64,000 bases of DNA from CAZICM01 sp964537685. GTDB taxonomy: Bacteria > Myxococcota_A > Polyangia > Polyangiales > Polyangiaceae. Shown in pieces: positions 46,117 through 55,612 of the stretch. How positions within the stretch are numbered: position 1 is the first letter of the stretch; every line of letters starts with the position of its first letter. The position numbers and the translations under genes are program-made. The notes under the pieces were generated by a model. The model was not told where the DNA came from. It made no database searches and was given only the letters and a program-made list of their open reading frames with translations. The stretch is taken from the NCBI GenBank assembly GCA_964537685.1, contig CAZICM010000032.1:1-64000 (forward strand). Direction: 5' to 3'.

Positions 46117-47441
46117 TGAGCGAGAGCCCGGGCAGGCCAAGCCTTTGCGCTCGGGTCCTCGGCCTGTTTGCGAAACATTTCAATGATCCCGCTCAAGGCC
46201 ATCGATGCAATGGGTTCCCCCTCTATTCGAATTTTTCCTGTAAGCTGAGCCGTGGCCAATGAAGTCTGTCCGGAAAGCAATTCCATCAATAATGGCGCCG
46301 GTAGCATTAAAACGGTTGTGGGCGGCCGCGGCGGATCTCCAGATACGATCGATACTTTTGAATTGTTGATCAAAATGGCAACATCGCCTCCGCCCGGCCC
46401 GGTGATATCCAAATGAATGCGCGCATTTAAATGCGCCAGCTCGGGCGAAGCCGGTGCCTGTTTGGCGCCCAAGGCCGCAAGCCTAAAAAATACCATTAAA
46501 CGCGGATCCATCATGCCAGGCACCGTCTGGCCCAGGCGCTTGGCCACATCCCGCGTGCTCGGAAAACGGGGCTTCCATCCCAGCACCCTCGTTGCTTTAT
46601 CGCTCGAATACGAAAGCATTGGAATATTCATATTGATCCACACCGGATCGGCCTTGGGCATTTTAGTGATCTGAGAGGGAATTGAATTGAGCGCGCGGAT
46701 AACGGAGCGCGAAGCCTTTACATAACGAAAGCCGGCTTCTTTCGCGAATTGCTCCGAGCTTAAAGGATCGCTCGCCACAAGATTAAATGCGCCCCTGGCT
46801 TTTTGTCGGAAGGCCAATATCGCGGCTTCCGCGACATCCTCGTCCCACACCCACGACAGCGGCGGATTGCCCACATCCACAACCATCCGCGCGGCAAGCG
46901 CTTTTCCAAGCGTATGATCCATGCGCGCGCCGGCCAAAATACCCGGCCTCAATCTGCTCATTGCGATATCGGGAACTTGAGCCTCAAACGAATCCAAAAA
47001 CTCTTCCACCAAATACTTCGTCGCCGAATAGCCGAATTCTTCTTGATATACCCTCGGCGTATCCTCGCTAATCATCGGCGGCAGGCCGGGCACAACGCCA
47101 TAGGCTGCGGTCGATGATGCATAAACAATGCTGGGAATGCGCTGTGCGGCCGCGGCCTGAAACACATTTTTGCTTCCCTCGACATTCACAGAATGCATCT
47201 CATCCCGCGAAGCCATTTGCGTAACCAGAAAGGCCAAATGAAATAGCCCCTCTACACCTTCGAAATGGCGGCCAATCCCGGGGTCGCGCACATCGGCGTT
47301 CACCGCATTTATTTTGGGGCCGCACACAAGCGGAGCTTTAATATCAATGGTGGTAATTCGTTTAATCGAGCGATTGGCCGCGAGACGGCGCAGCAAGACC
47401 GTGCCGAGCTGACCCGAGCCTCCAGTGACCGCGATATGCAT
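46089..47441 (-). CDS. NAD-dependent epimerase/SDR fused to an SCP2 sterol-carrier domain
   Basis: A ~450-residue two-domain protein. Residues 1-330 form an extended SDR: VTGGSGQLGTVLL for NAD(P) binding, VYASSTAAYG, and the catalytic Y-x3-K in FGYSATKYLVEEF. The last ~110 residues resemble an SCP2 sterol-carrier domain (HLDITGPGGGDVAILINNSK and LATAQLTGKIRIEGEPIASM). Such fusions are expected to act on hydrophobic substrates such as sterols or lipids. I chose the ATG at 47441, which precedes the Rossmann strand MHIAVTGG. It runs divergently from kamD, with a 107-base shared gap, and overlaps tamB. Confidence 0.88.
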   Translation of the reverse strand: MHIAVTGGSGQLGTVLLRRLAANRSIKRITTIDIKAPLVCGPKINAVNADVRDPGIGRHFEGVEGLFHLAFLVTQMASRDEMHSVNVEGSKNVFQAAAAQRIPSIVYASSTAAYGVVPGLPPMISEDTPRVYQEEFGYSATKYLVEEFLDSFEAQVPDIAMSRLRPGILAGARMDHTLGKALAARMVVDVGNPPLSWVWDEDVAEAAILAFRQKARGAFNLVASDPLSSEQFAKEAGFRYVKASRSVIRALNSIPSQITKMPKADPVWINMNIPMLSYSSDKATRVLGWKPRFPSTRDVAKRLGQTVPGMMDPRLMVFFRLAALGAKQAPASPELAHLNARIHLDITGPGGGDVAILINNSKVSIVSGDPPRPPTTVLMLPAPLLMELLSGQTSLATAQLTGKIRIEGEPIASMALSGIIEMFRKQAEDPSAKAWPARALAQWMKQGSSA

Positions 47442-47548
47442 AGCTCGCGTCCTAGCACAGAGCTGCCCGCGGGGGATCGGGCGGGGCGGCGCCTTGTTCA
47501 TTTGGCCTTTTGCAAAGCTAAAGGCTGGGATAGAACGCACGGACGCCT

Positions 47549-49087
47549 ATGGCCACTGTTCCCGTTGATCCGCAAATCGTTGAGGAATGCAGGCAATTTG
47601 CCGCCGATATCGCGGACGATGTGCAGTCTTTTATCGATCGCCATACCACGGTGGGCGTGGAAAGAACCGTGGCCCGGGCCTTGGGTGTCGTGGGGGCCGA
47701 TGGCGAGGGGACGCCGTTGTCCAATGTGCTCGTGGATAAAATTCACGAGCAAAAGCTTACGGGTTTTGGCGTGGCTTATTTCTTGGGGCGCGCGCTGTGC
47801 GAAGGCGCGGCTTCCATTCAGGAAGCGGCGGAAGCCTTGGCGTATGGCGGCGCAATCGAGTCTCCCTCGTCCGAGGTTTCGCTGGATGAAGTGCGCGGCG
47901 CGCTTTCGGCGCCTTCGGATGAAGCCATTGCCCGCATTGACAAGGCCCGGAGCGATCGCGAGGCATTTCAATCGAAATTCCCCGAGCCTGAACAGCCGCT
48001 CAAATATGTGATTGTCGCGACGGGCAATATTTATGACGACGCGACCCAAGCGAAGGCCGCGCGATTTGCGGGCGCCGATATCGTGGCTGTTATTCGGGCG
48101 ACCGCGCAGAGCCTGTTGGATTATGTGCCCGAGGGCGCCACAACCGAAGGCTATGGCGGCACCTACGCGACCCAGGAGAATTTTAGAATTATCCGCAAGG
48201 CCGCCGATGAAGCTTCTGTGGAAACGGGCGGATATTTAGCGCAGACCAATTATTCGTCGGGTTTGTGCATGAGCGAAATCGCCTGGATGGCTGCGGTAGA
48301 GCGCCTCGATATGCTCCTAAACGATGCGATGTACGGAATTCTTTTCCGCGATATCAATATGGAGCGCACATTTATCGACCAATATTTTTCGAGGAGAATC
48401 ATCGCGAGGGCAGGCATTATTATCAATACAGGCGAGGACAATTATTTAACGACCGCCGATGCCGTTGAAAAAGCCCATACAGTGCTTTCTTCTCAATTTA
48501 TCAATGAAGCATTCGCAAAGCGGGCGGGGCTCGCCGACGAACAAATGGGCCTGGGACACGCTTTTGAAATTAATCCTTGGCTCGAGGACAGTTTCTTATT
48601 TGAAATGGCTCAAGCCCAGCTTATTCGGCAGATTTTTGAAAAACATCCTATCAAATGGATGCCGCCCACAAAGTTTAAAACGGGCGATGTATTTCACAGC
48701 CATGTGCACGATGCGATGTTTAATCTCGTGGGCATTGCCACGCATCAATCGATTGAATTGCTCGGCATGTTTAGCGAAGCCATTCACACGCCGCTCTTGA
48801 TGGATCGGTATTTATCGCTGAAGAGCGCCCGTTATATTTTTAATTCGGCGCGCCATTTGGGCGATGAAATTCAATGGAAACCGGGCGGTATCGTGGAACA
48901 GCGGGCCCGGACCGTGCTTTCGTCGGCGCATCAAATGCTGCGCGATGTGCGAAGGGATTCAATTTGGGATTCGATTGCGAGGGGCGCGTTCGCCGATGTA
49001 AAGCGCGCGCGGACGGGTGGAAAAGGGCATGCGGGTGTGGTGCAAAAGGAGCGGGATTATTTTAATCCGCTTCTGGAGAGGCTTTAA
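47549..49087 (+). CDS. kamD: Lysine 5,6-aminomutase alpha subunit
   Basis: A 512-residue TIM-barrel subunit of the adenosylcobalamin- and PLP-dependent enzyme that moves the terminal amino group of D-lysine or beta-lysine. Recognised family stretches are DIVAVIRATAQSLLDYVPEG, TTEGYGGTYATQENFRIIRK, LAQTNYSSGLCMSEIAWMAA, INTGEDNYLTTADAVEKAHT and WMPPTKFKTGDVFHSHVHDA. Length agrees with known KamD. It is followed after 3 bases by kamE. The rest of a lysine-fermentation cluster (kamA, kce, kdd) is not present, so in this organism it may serve an amino-acid turnover or assembly pathway rather than fermentation. Confidence 0.95.
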   Translation: MATVPVDPQIVEECRQFAADIADDVQSFIDRHTTVGVERTVARALGVVGADGEGTPLSNVLVDKIHEQKLTGFGVAYFLGRALCEGAASIQEAAEALAYGGAIESPSSEVSLDEVRGALSAPSDEAIARIDKARSDREAFQSKFPEPEQPLKYVIVATGNIYDDATQAKAARFAGADIVAVIRATAQSLLDYVPEGATTEGYGGTYATQENFRIIRKAADEASVETGGYLAQTNYSSGLCMSEIAWMAAVERLDMLLNDAMYGILFRDINMERTFIDQYFSRRIIARAGIIINTGEDNYLTTADAVEKAHTVLSSQFINEAFAKRAGLADEQMGLGHAFEINPWLEDSFLFEMAQAQLIRQIFEKHPIKWMPPTKFKTGDVFHSHVHDAMFNLVGIATHQSIELLGMFSEAIHTPLLMDRYLSLKSARYIFNSARHLGDEIQWKPGGIVEQRARTVLSSAHQMLRDVRRDSIWDSIARGAFADVKRARTGGKGHAGVVQKERDYFNPLLERL

Positions 49088-49090
49088 ATC

Positions 49091-49855
49091 ATGAGTCATC
49101 GCCACATCCTCAAAGCGTACGGCGACCGCGAAGGCGACGGCATGGTGCAAATGTCGTTTACGCTCGCGATTTTGCCGGGTGACCGCGCGCGGGAGGCGGC
49201 CAAGCGCTTTGCCGAGGCGCATGGCCTGCGCGAGCCTTTGGTGTCGACGATGGAGCAGGTGAGCCGCGAGCATACCTATTTCGTGGTGTACGGGCGCAGC
49301 GTGCACACCGTCGATATCTCGAAGATTCAAGTGGAAGAGCTGGCCGCGCGCCCGCTTTCGCATGTGGAAGTCGAAGAAAAGGCCAAGGAACTCGGGCGCA
49401 AAATTGTGGTGGTCGGCGCGTGCACGGGAAGCGATGCCCATACCGTAGGGATTGACGCGATTTTAAATTACAAGGGTTTTGCCGGCGAAAAAGGCTTGGA
49501 AAGCTATAAATGCTTCGATGCGCATAACCTGGGCGCGCAGGTGGAAAATGCCGAGCTATGCGAGCGGGCTAGGGCTTTGGGCGCGGATGCCATGCTGGTT
49601 TCGCAAGTCATTACACAGCGCAATTGCCACAAGGAAAATTCGGCGGCGCTGGTGCAAATGCTTAAAGAGCAGGGGTTGCGCGATAAAGTGATTCTGCTGT
49701 TGGGCGGGCCGCGCATCGATCATGCGCTGGCGCTGGAGCTCGGTTTTGATGCGGGTTTTGGTCCGGGCACCAAGCCCAATATGGTCGCGGCATTTTTGGT
49801 CGAAAAAATGCTTGAACAGGCTCATTCCAAAGCGGCGGTGCAGCGAAAGCCATAA
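49091..49855 (+). CDS. kamE: Lysine 5,6-aminomutase beta subunit
   Basis: A 254-residue cobalamin-binding subunit. The base-off B12 motif D-x-H-x-x-G is SDAHTVG (His117), followed by NYKGF whose Lys128 is the likely PLP-anchoring lysine, by comparison with known KamE. AHNLGAQVEN and VILLLGGPRIDHALALELG complete the Rossmann B12 domain. It is directly after kamD, with which it forms the enzyme. Its last 34 bases overlap the convergent kinase-FGE gene. Confidence 0.95.
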   Translation: MSHRHILKAYGDREGDGMVQMSFTLAILPGDRAREAAKRFAEAHGLREPLVSTMEQVSREHTYFVVYGRSVHTVDISKIQVEELAARPLSHVEVEEKAKELGRKIVVVGACTGSDAHTVGIDAILNYKGFAGEKGLESYKCFDAHNLGAQVENAELCERARALGADAMLVSQVITQRNCHKENSAALVQMLKEQGLRDKVILLLGGPRIDHALALELGFDAGFGPGTKPNMVAAFLVEKMLEQAHSKAAVQRKP

Positions 49856-51909
49856 TCGGCGCGGCTTTCCGAAGGATTCGCCGCACGCCTCGCGCTCGCT
49901 CTAAAATCGTCGGGCGATGCGCTCATCCAGCCCGCTCCCCGAAGGACTTTGGACGGGTTTGAACAGGTATGGTCGGGATAGGCGCAATACGAGCTCCGCG
50001 TCCATTCCCAGACGTTTCCGATTAAATCGCGCGCGCCTTCCCTGGAATTGCCCTTGGGAAAACGGCCCGCGGGCGCTGTTTGCACAAAGCCGTCCTCGGT
50101 CGAGGAATGGGCCGGAGCGGCGCCATCCGCGCCAATCAGGCCGCCTTGGGTGAGCAGCGCAATACAGGCCGGCCCGCATACATTGGCCCGATCGGGAAGC
50201 GGAGGCTCGATGCCCCAAGGATAGCGGCGCTGTTCTCCGCCTCCGCGCGCCGCGTATTCCCATTCCTCTTCGGATGGGAGGCGTTTTTTAAGGGATTGGC
50301 AATAGGCGTTCGCCTGATTCCAATTCACGCAATTGATGGGATGTTCATTTTGATCTGATTTATTGCCAATACAGAGTGATGTTTCAAAATCGATTTGCGT
50401 CTTGTTGAGATTCGGGGCTTGGATCGCAAAAGGTTCGGAAGGGCATTTCCCCTGTGCCACGCAGGCCGCGTAGTCCGATGCCCGCACTTCTTGGGGATCC
50501 ATACAAAAAGCGCGGACATCCACGCGGTGAATCGGCCTTTCATCGGGTCTTCCATCGCTCGAACCCATAAAGAACGAACCGGCTTTAATAAAAATCATTG
50601 GGGCGGGACATTTTTTAGAATTGTCGCCGGGGAGCGCAGTGGGTTCGGAAGCCTGTCCGGAAGATAAAGCGGAGGGAGGAATAGGGCTTGGACCGGGAGA
50701 GCTTAGAAGGAATCCGATTGAAATGCCCAAGAGCGTGACCGCGAGCAGAAGAGCGGCCGTGCGCAGGGAAAATTTGGGTATTTTAGGGGAGGGGGCCTTG
50801 TCGCTGGGAGGCGAGGGAGCCTTATGTTCTGCGCTTGAAAGCGTGGGGGATGGAAGCGTAATGGGTGCGGAAGGAACGGGGCGGCTGTCGTTTGCGCTGT
50901 CGGGAGCGGGGGACGAATTGGGTTTGGCGGGCGATGAAAAATCGAGGGTAATCGGCGCGGAATCGGCGGGCGCCCGTTCGGAAGCCGGCGCCGAGGCAGG
51001 GCCTTGGGATTCCATTTCAAGCGGAGGTCCGAAGTCTGGAACGCGAAGCTCAGTGTAGGGGCTTAATATTTTTAATATTTCATGCAGCGATTTCGGACGA
51101 TCTTCGCGCTCCCGCGAGAGCATTTGATCGACAGCATCGGCAATTTCTTTGGGAAGCCCGGGAGCCACCGCCGATATTTTTTTAATGCCGCCCAGCAAAA
51201 TAATTTCAAAAATCTTTCCCGCTGTTTTGCCTTCTGCGGGGCGTATACCCGCGAGGCATTCATATAAAATGACCCCGAGCGCCCAAATGTCCGCCCGGTG
51301 ATCGATATCCTTTTCGCCGATGGCTTGTTCCGGCGCCATGTAATACGGCGTTCCAAGCAGCGACCAAGTGCCTGTAATCACGCTCGCCGTGGAGAGGTCG
51401 CCTCCTGTTTGAATCAGCTTGGCAATTCCAAAATCCAAAAGCTTGGTCGTCGTTTCTTCTGGATTGGAAGGCGAACGCGCCAGAAATATATTTTCGGGTT
51501 TTAAATCGCGGTGAACGATTCCCTGCGCGTGCGCCGTGCCCACCGCCGAAATGGCGGGAAGCAGAATGCGGGCCGTGTCTTCTACCGATAGTTTTTTGTC
51601 GCGTGCGAGAAGCGCGCGCAGAGGCTCGCCTTCGAGCAAATCCATCACAATGACGGGGATGCCATCGGATGTCTCCAAGAGTTCGTGAACCGCGACCACA
51701 TTGGGATGCGACAGGCTGAGCGATGCTTTGGCCTCCCGCACAAATCGCTTCCGGACTTTAAGGTCCGACATCGCTTCAACGCGCAGATGCTTGACCGCCA
51801 CGTCTTTGCCCGAGGGCAAATGTGTCGCGGCCCAAACGACGCCCATCCCTCCGTCGCCGATAATGCGGTTCAGGCGATAGCGTTCGGCGACGATCGTACC
51901 GGCTTCCAT
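49822..51909 (-). CDS. Ser/Thr protein kinase fused to an FGE/SUMF1-like domain
   Basis: A ~695-residue protein. The N-terminal Hanks kinase (~1-270) has GDGGMGVVWAA, AVKHLRVEA, HRDLKPENI, DFGIAKLIQ and GTPYYMAPEQAIG. A Ser/Pro/Ala-rich linker and one membrane helix (TAALLLAVTLLGISIGFLLS, ~380-400) follow. The external C-terminal ~240 residues form a formylglycine-generating-enzyme-like domain: FIKAGSFFMGSSDGRPDERP, NCVNWNQANAYCQSLKKRLP then SEEEWEYAARGG, GNVWEWTRS and VLRGAGW. Kinase-FGE fusions are known from myxobacteria (Pkn13 type). In such fusions the FGE-like part may act as a sensor or binding domain rather than an enzyme. A start at 51936 is also possible. Confidence 0.92.
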   Translation of the reverse strand: MEAGTIVAERYRLNRIIGDGGMGVVWAATHLPSGKDVAVKHLRVEAMSDLKVRKRFVREAKASLSLSHPNVVAVHELLETSDGIPVIVMDLLEGEPLRALLARDKKLSVEDTARILLPAISAVGTAHAQGIVHRDLKPENIFLARSPSNPEETTTKLLDFGIAKLIQTGGDLSTASVITGTWSLLGTPYYMAPEQAIGEKDIDHRADIWALGVILYECLAGIRPAEGKTAGKIFEIILLGGIKKISAVAPGLPKEIADAVDQMLSREREDRPKSLHEILKILSPYTELRVPDFGPPLEMESQGPASAPASERAPADSAPITLDFSSPAKPNSSPAPDSANDSRPVPSAPITLPSPTLSSAEHKAPSPPSDKAPSPKIPKFSLRTAALLLAVTLLGISIGFLLSSPGPSPIPPSALSSGQASEPTALPGDNSKKCPAPMIFIKAGSFFMGSSDGRPDERPIHRVDVRAFCMDPQEVRASDYAACVAQGKCPSEPFAIQAPNLNKTQIDFETSLCIGNKSDQNEHPINCVNWNQANAYCQSLKKRLPSEEEWEYAARGGGEQRRYPWGIEPPLPDRANVCGPACIALLTQGGLIGADGAAPAHSSTEDGFVQTAPAGRFPKGNSREGARDLIGNVWEWTRSSYCAYPDHTCSNPSKVLRGAGWMSASPDDFRASARRAANPSESRADYGFRCTAALE

Positions 51910-51941
51910 CTCGGACTCACGGCGCGAGCCTATCATGGGCG

Positions 51942-52727
51942 TTAAGCAACAAGCAGATGATAGGCCGCCGATACTTCCGCAAAGCGGGCGGTTGTGTGGG
52001 CGCGGATCTCTTCGCCTGCATGAATAAAGCGATCGGGATGAAGCGCTATCGCCATGCGCCGGAAGGTCTTCCGGATGGTGGGGATATCGGCGTCTTCGGA
52101 CAGGCCAAGGGTTTTGTAGGCGCGCCTTTTGGATTCATCGATGCAGCGCACGCCCGAGGCCGGGGGAGGCGTTTCTTCCTGGTGCGCCGTCTTGTGCGCC
52201 GTGCGCTGTCCAGATGCCTTGATGCGATCGCGGGCGCGCGGGCGGCCGTATAAAAAGACAGAGGGCTCGAGCTGGCCCAGGCGCCGGGCTGTGTCGGAGA
52301 GCGGGCGGGCCGTGTAAAAGCGCACTTCCGCATCGCTTAGCGCATAGATGATGTCGATCTTTTCCCGGAGCTGGCGGTGCAGTCCGCGCCGCACCAGCTC
52401 TTTGGGCAACAGGCCCTCTTCGATCAGAATCACGCCGCTCATTCTCGGATCGCCCCGCTCGATTTTCGAAAGCAAACGCTCGAGAGCGAAAGGGGGGAGC
52501 AGCCCTTGATGTTGAAGCATCTCGCCCAGGGGATGAGCCGAAAGAGGCGTTTCGATGCCTGATACGGCGCCGCTGTAGAGATGAATGCGGTGCACGCGGC
52601 CCGATGCGCCGGGGCCCAGCACATAGGCGGATTCCCTTAATTCAAGCACGCCCGTTGTGTGTCCGCGGTAAAGCGTGCCGAGCAAATCGCCGAGCGTGGA
52701 GGCGGATAGGCGGCGGGGAAGATGCAT
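51942..52727 (-). CDS. DUF4388-like and J-domain protein
   Basis: A ~261-residue protein. Residues 1-120 resemble DUF4388/PATAN domains (LGDLLGTLYRGHTTGVLELR, then IHLYSGAVSGIETPL and LLPKELVRRGL), which in myxobacteria occur in signalling and gliding proteins. The C-terminal ~65 residues form a J domain with intact HPD (KRRAYKTLGLSEDADIPTIR, then IALHPDRFIHAGEE), so it could stimulate a DnaK-type chaperone. It ends 32 bases upstream of the kinase-FGE start on the same strand and is probably cotranscribed with it. The ATG at 52727 was chosen over one at 52745. Confidence 0.85.
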   Translation of the reverse strand: MHLPRRLSASTLGDLLGTLYRGHTTGVLELRESAYVLGPGASGRVHRIHLYSGAVSGIETPLSAHPLGEMLQHQGLLPPFALERLLSKIERGDPRMSGVILIEEGLLPKELVRRGLHRQLREKIDIIYALSDAEVRFYTARPLSDTARRLGQLEPSVFLYGRPRARDRIKASGQRTAHKTAHQEETPPPASGVRCIDESKRRAYKTLGLSEDADIPTIRKTFRRMAIALHPDRFIHAGEEIRAHTTARFAEVSAAYHLLVA

Positions 52728-52839
52728 GAACCGAGGCCGTATCAAAGTGCGCCCAGGCGGGCCAAGTTCTTGTGGTTCAGCCGGCCCGGGCTTGTAACAT
52801 GGGCGTTCGGCTTACCTCTTCACCCGGCGGGTCTGCTCT

Positions 52840-54612
52840 ATGCAATGGCGGAATTTGAAGCATTTTGTTGTCGGCGGCACACCTTGGACTTCTTCGCTGA
52901 GCGCCCTTGGAAAAGGCATGGCGATCCTTGGTTCGCTGGGCATTTTTTCGGTGGGTCTCGCCTCGTCCTGCGCGACGCAGGTGGTGCCTCCGGGGCCGGG
53001 CGAAGGAGAAGGCCCGGGCTTGATTTGCCTGCTCCACAACTGCAATACCGATGCGGAATGCACAGGATGCAGCTTGGCGCGCTCGCGCTGCTTGCCATCG
53101 ACGCATCAGTGCGTGGCCTGCGACAGCGAAACAGCGACCGGATGTGTGATCGGCGAGCGCTGCTCTGAATGGGGTGTATGTGTTCCCGAAGGCTTGGAGT
53201 GCCCCACCGACGATCGGGGCGAGCCCACCGTTGCCTGCGCCTTGGATACCGATTGCGCGGCCTGCGATCCTCAGCACCGCGTATGCGATGTGCTTCAGGG
53301 GAGCTGCGTGGGATGCACTACTGAAAACACCAGCGAATGCCCTGCAACGGACTATTGCTTTGAAAGCCAGTGCGTTGCGCGCTGTCCATCGGTATGCACC
53401 AACGACGGCGAATGCGCGCAATGCGGAAGCGAAGGCCATGAAGCCAAAGCCTGCAATGCGCACAGTTGCGCCGAATGTTCGCCGACCTATCCCTGTCCCA
53501 ATGGGATGATGTGCACGCCGAGCGGAGCCTGCGTAACCCAATGCGGAAGCGATGGAGCGGGCGCGTGCGCCACGGATACGGATTGCGCGGGATGCGCGGG
53601 CGGCGCCGTGAAATGTCATCTGCCGGCTTCGGGGCCTGGCACATGCGGACCGGAAGCGGCGACCTGCGATCAACTGGTCAGCTCTGGCATGGCGCTTCCC
53701 GAGCCTTGGGGCGCCTCGACGCAGCAATGCATGGCTGATGCGGGATGCGCTGCAGCCATGGCCAATCTCAACGTGGGCAAGCTTCTCCGCGACATGACGG
53801 GCCTTGCGGACATCAAGGATGCGGCGATGCCCTATGGCATGAACAAGTGCGCGGACGTGACCATTGGCTCGGGCAATATGCCTTTAACGTGCGGCATCTG
53901 CGTTCCCTGCAAAGCCGACACCGACTGCAAAGACATCGATGTAGAGCCTGTGGCCGAACAGCTTTTTGGTCCTGCGGCCGACCCGAAATCCGCCCAACTG
54001 AGCGCGCAAGTGTTTGGCAACAAGGCGCGGGTGGTGCAGATGTTCTGCGACGTATCATCGGGCAGCTATGGCGTATGCGCGGCCTGTCCTGGGGTCACGA
54101 GCGACTGCGGCACGAACGGCGGAAGCGGCGGGGGCAGCGGGATGTGCGATCACGACGTATGCACAGTGGGCGGCCCCTTAGACCCGAGCTGTGACATGTG
54201 CACGCAGGCGGTATGCGGAGCGGACAGCTTTTGCTGCAACAACACCTGGGATTCGATATGCGTGTTGGAAGTGGGGACGTACTGCGGGATGGCGTGCGGG
54301 GCGGTGGGATGCGCGCACGACGAATGCGCAGTAGGCGACAAGCTGGACGCGAACTGTTCGATGTGTGCGGGGGCTGTATGCGCGGCGGACGCCTATTGCT
54401 GCAACACCTCGTGGGATGTCACCTGCGTATCTGAAGTTGCGATGTACTGTCAGGGGAAGGACTGCGGACCGCTGACATGCATGACGCCCCTTGATTGTCC
54501 CTGGCCATTGGGGTGCACGCCTGCTGGAGAATGCGGACCTTGTACGACGGACGCGGATTGCACGCCTGACAAGTGCGATACCTTTTCGGGCGAGTGTTAT
54601 GTGCAGCAGTGA
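52840..54612 (+). CDS. Large cysteine-rich lipoprotein with duplicated C-terminal module
   Basis: A 590-residue envelope protein with well over sixty cysteines. The lipobox is VGLASSC near residue 44; because this is far from the first ATG, the true start may be the ATG at 52918 (MAILGSLGIFSVG). Short Cys-rich repeats of the type CxxDxxCAxC fill residues ~65-260. A distinct helical part follows (CDQLVSSGMALPEPWGASTQ), and then two copies of a ~48-residue module with C-x-HD-x-C, CCxxxWDxxC and EVxxYC near 440-540. It resembles many myxobacterial surface lipoproteins; function unknown. Confidence 0.85.
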   Translation: MQWRNLKHFVVGGTPWTSSLSALGKGMAILGSLGIFSVGLASSCATQVVPPGPGEGEGPGLICLLHNCNTDAECTGCSLARSRCLPSTHQCVACDSETATGCVIGERCSEWGVCVPEGLECPTDDRGEPTVACALDTDCAACDPQHRVCDVLQGSCVGCTTENTSECPATDYCFESQCVARCPSVCTNDGECAQCGSEGHEAKACNAHSCAECSPTYPCPNGMMCTPSGACVTQCGSDGAGACATDTDCAGCAGGAVKCHLPASGPGTCGPEAATCDQLVSSGMALPEPWGASTQQCMADAGCAAAMANLNVGKLLRDMTGLADIKDAAMPYGMNKCADVTIGSGNMPLTCGICVPCKADTDCKDIDVEPVAEQLFGPAADPKSAQLSAQVFGNKARVVQMFCDVSSGSYGVCAACPGVTSDCGTNGGSGGGSGMCDHDVCTVGGPLDPSCDMCTQAVCGADSFCCNNTWDSICVLEVGTYCGMACGAVGCAHDECAVGDKLDANCSMCAGAVCAADAYCCNTSWDVTCVSEVAMYCQGKDCGPLTCMTPLDCPWPLGCTPAGECGPCTTDADCTPDKCDTFSGECYVQQ

Positions 54613-54643
54613 AGCGGGTTGGATGGGGTGAACGGGCGCGGCT

Positions 54644-55540
54644 TTATGCAAACACGGCTTCGGCCGTGGGCGCGGTCAAAACCTTTGCCATCCACTTCTC
54701 GAGCTGCGCGCTTTCCGCCGAGAGAATCCGCTTCTGCGTCGCATCGGACACCGGCCCAAACTTCGCCTTCACCAACATGAAAAGCGCCTCGGTTTGGGCT
54801 TGCCGCTGACCTTGCTCAAACGCCTGCTCCTTCAGCTTCGCCAGCGCCGGATTCTGCTTTTCATTCAGCGCCCAAATCACTTCGTTATCGGCCTCGGCCG
54901 CATCCAAAATGGCCCGCACGGAAACAGGTTTGACAAATACCGGGTCATCAATCGCATCCTTAAGCCCCAGCGCCTTGAAGGCTTGTTCCGCCGCTGACCA
55001 CTCACACACTTCCTTCCGCGCCGCCCGGACAAACACAGCAAATATCCGGCGCACGCCCCGGGCACTCAATTCTTCGGCGCGGGTTTGAAGGTCTGCGTCC
55101 GACTGCGCATCGACAATTTCAAACGCCAGCTCTTCCAGATAGCGCTCGCCCGTTTGAGGATCGATCCCCACCTTCCGGATGGACGTATCGGCGGCGAAAT
55201 CTGAATATTCTGAGCTGCGCGTGAGCATGTCGGTGGCGCCGATATAGCCGGGCTTGGTTGACCCTTGAATCACATAGGAAAGCCGCTGTTGCTGCTCGGC
55301 ATGAGGAGGGTTTGCCGGCATGGTCACGAGTTTTTCACCGCGGACAAATTCTTCGCGCGATGTTTCTGGAGTGACCAGCCGTTCGTCGACGCCTGGACAG
55401 GAATATTCAGGAACCGGCTTTTTCTGTAGGGGTTTGGCGCGTGTTGCGACGGGCATCGGGGTGCTCGGTGGGCAGGATAACCCTTCGGGTTCGCGAGCGG
55501 AAGGTGCCCAGTACATGTCTCGTGCGTAGGCATTTCTCAT
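54644..55540 (-). CDS. Uma2-like nuclease-fold protein with DUF4351-like tail
   Basis: A 298-residue protein. The middle (EYSDFAADTSIRKVGIDPQT then ERYLEELAFEIVDAQSD and GVRRIFAVFVRAARKEVCEW) has the layout of a Uma2-type PD-(D/E)xK nuclease core, but the usual ExK/EVxS step reads AFEIVDAQ, so activity is doubtful. Residues ~225-298 (EQGQRQAQTEALFMLVKAKF then AQLEKWMAKVLTA) match the C-terminal helical region seen in Rpn/DUF4351-type proteins. It may be an enzyme involved in DNA turnover or mobility, or a derived binding protein. The ATG at 55540 is next to the unusual repeat array at 55.6 kb. Confidence 0.7.
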   Translation of the reverse strand: MRNAYARDMYWAPSAREPEGLSCPPSTPMPVATRAKPLQKKPVPEYSCPGVDERLVTPETSREEFVRGEKLVTMPANPPHAEQQQRLSYVIQGSTKPGYIGATDMLTRSSEYSDFAADTSIRKVGIDPQTGERYLEELAFEIVDAQSDADLQTRAEELSARGVRRIFAVFVRAARKEVCEWSAAEQAFKALGLKDAIDDPVFVKPVSVRAILDAAEADNEVIWALNEKQNPALAKLKEQAFEQGQRQAQTEALFMLVKAKFGPVSDATQKRILSAESAQLEKWMAKVLTAPTAEAVFA

Positions 55541-55612
55541 GAGTGTCTTTGTACAACCATAAAATGCGATACGAAAGTCTTTTCTTGGCTTGTCAATCGT
55601 GTTGGGAGCTGA

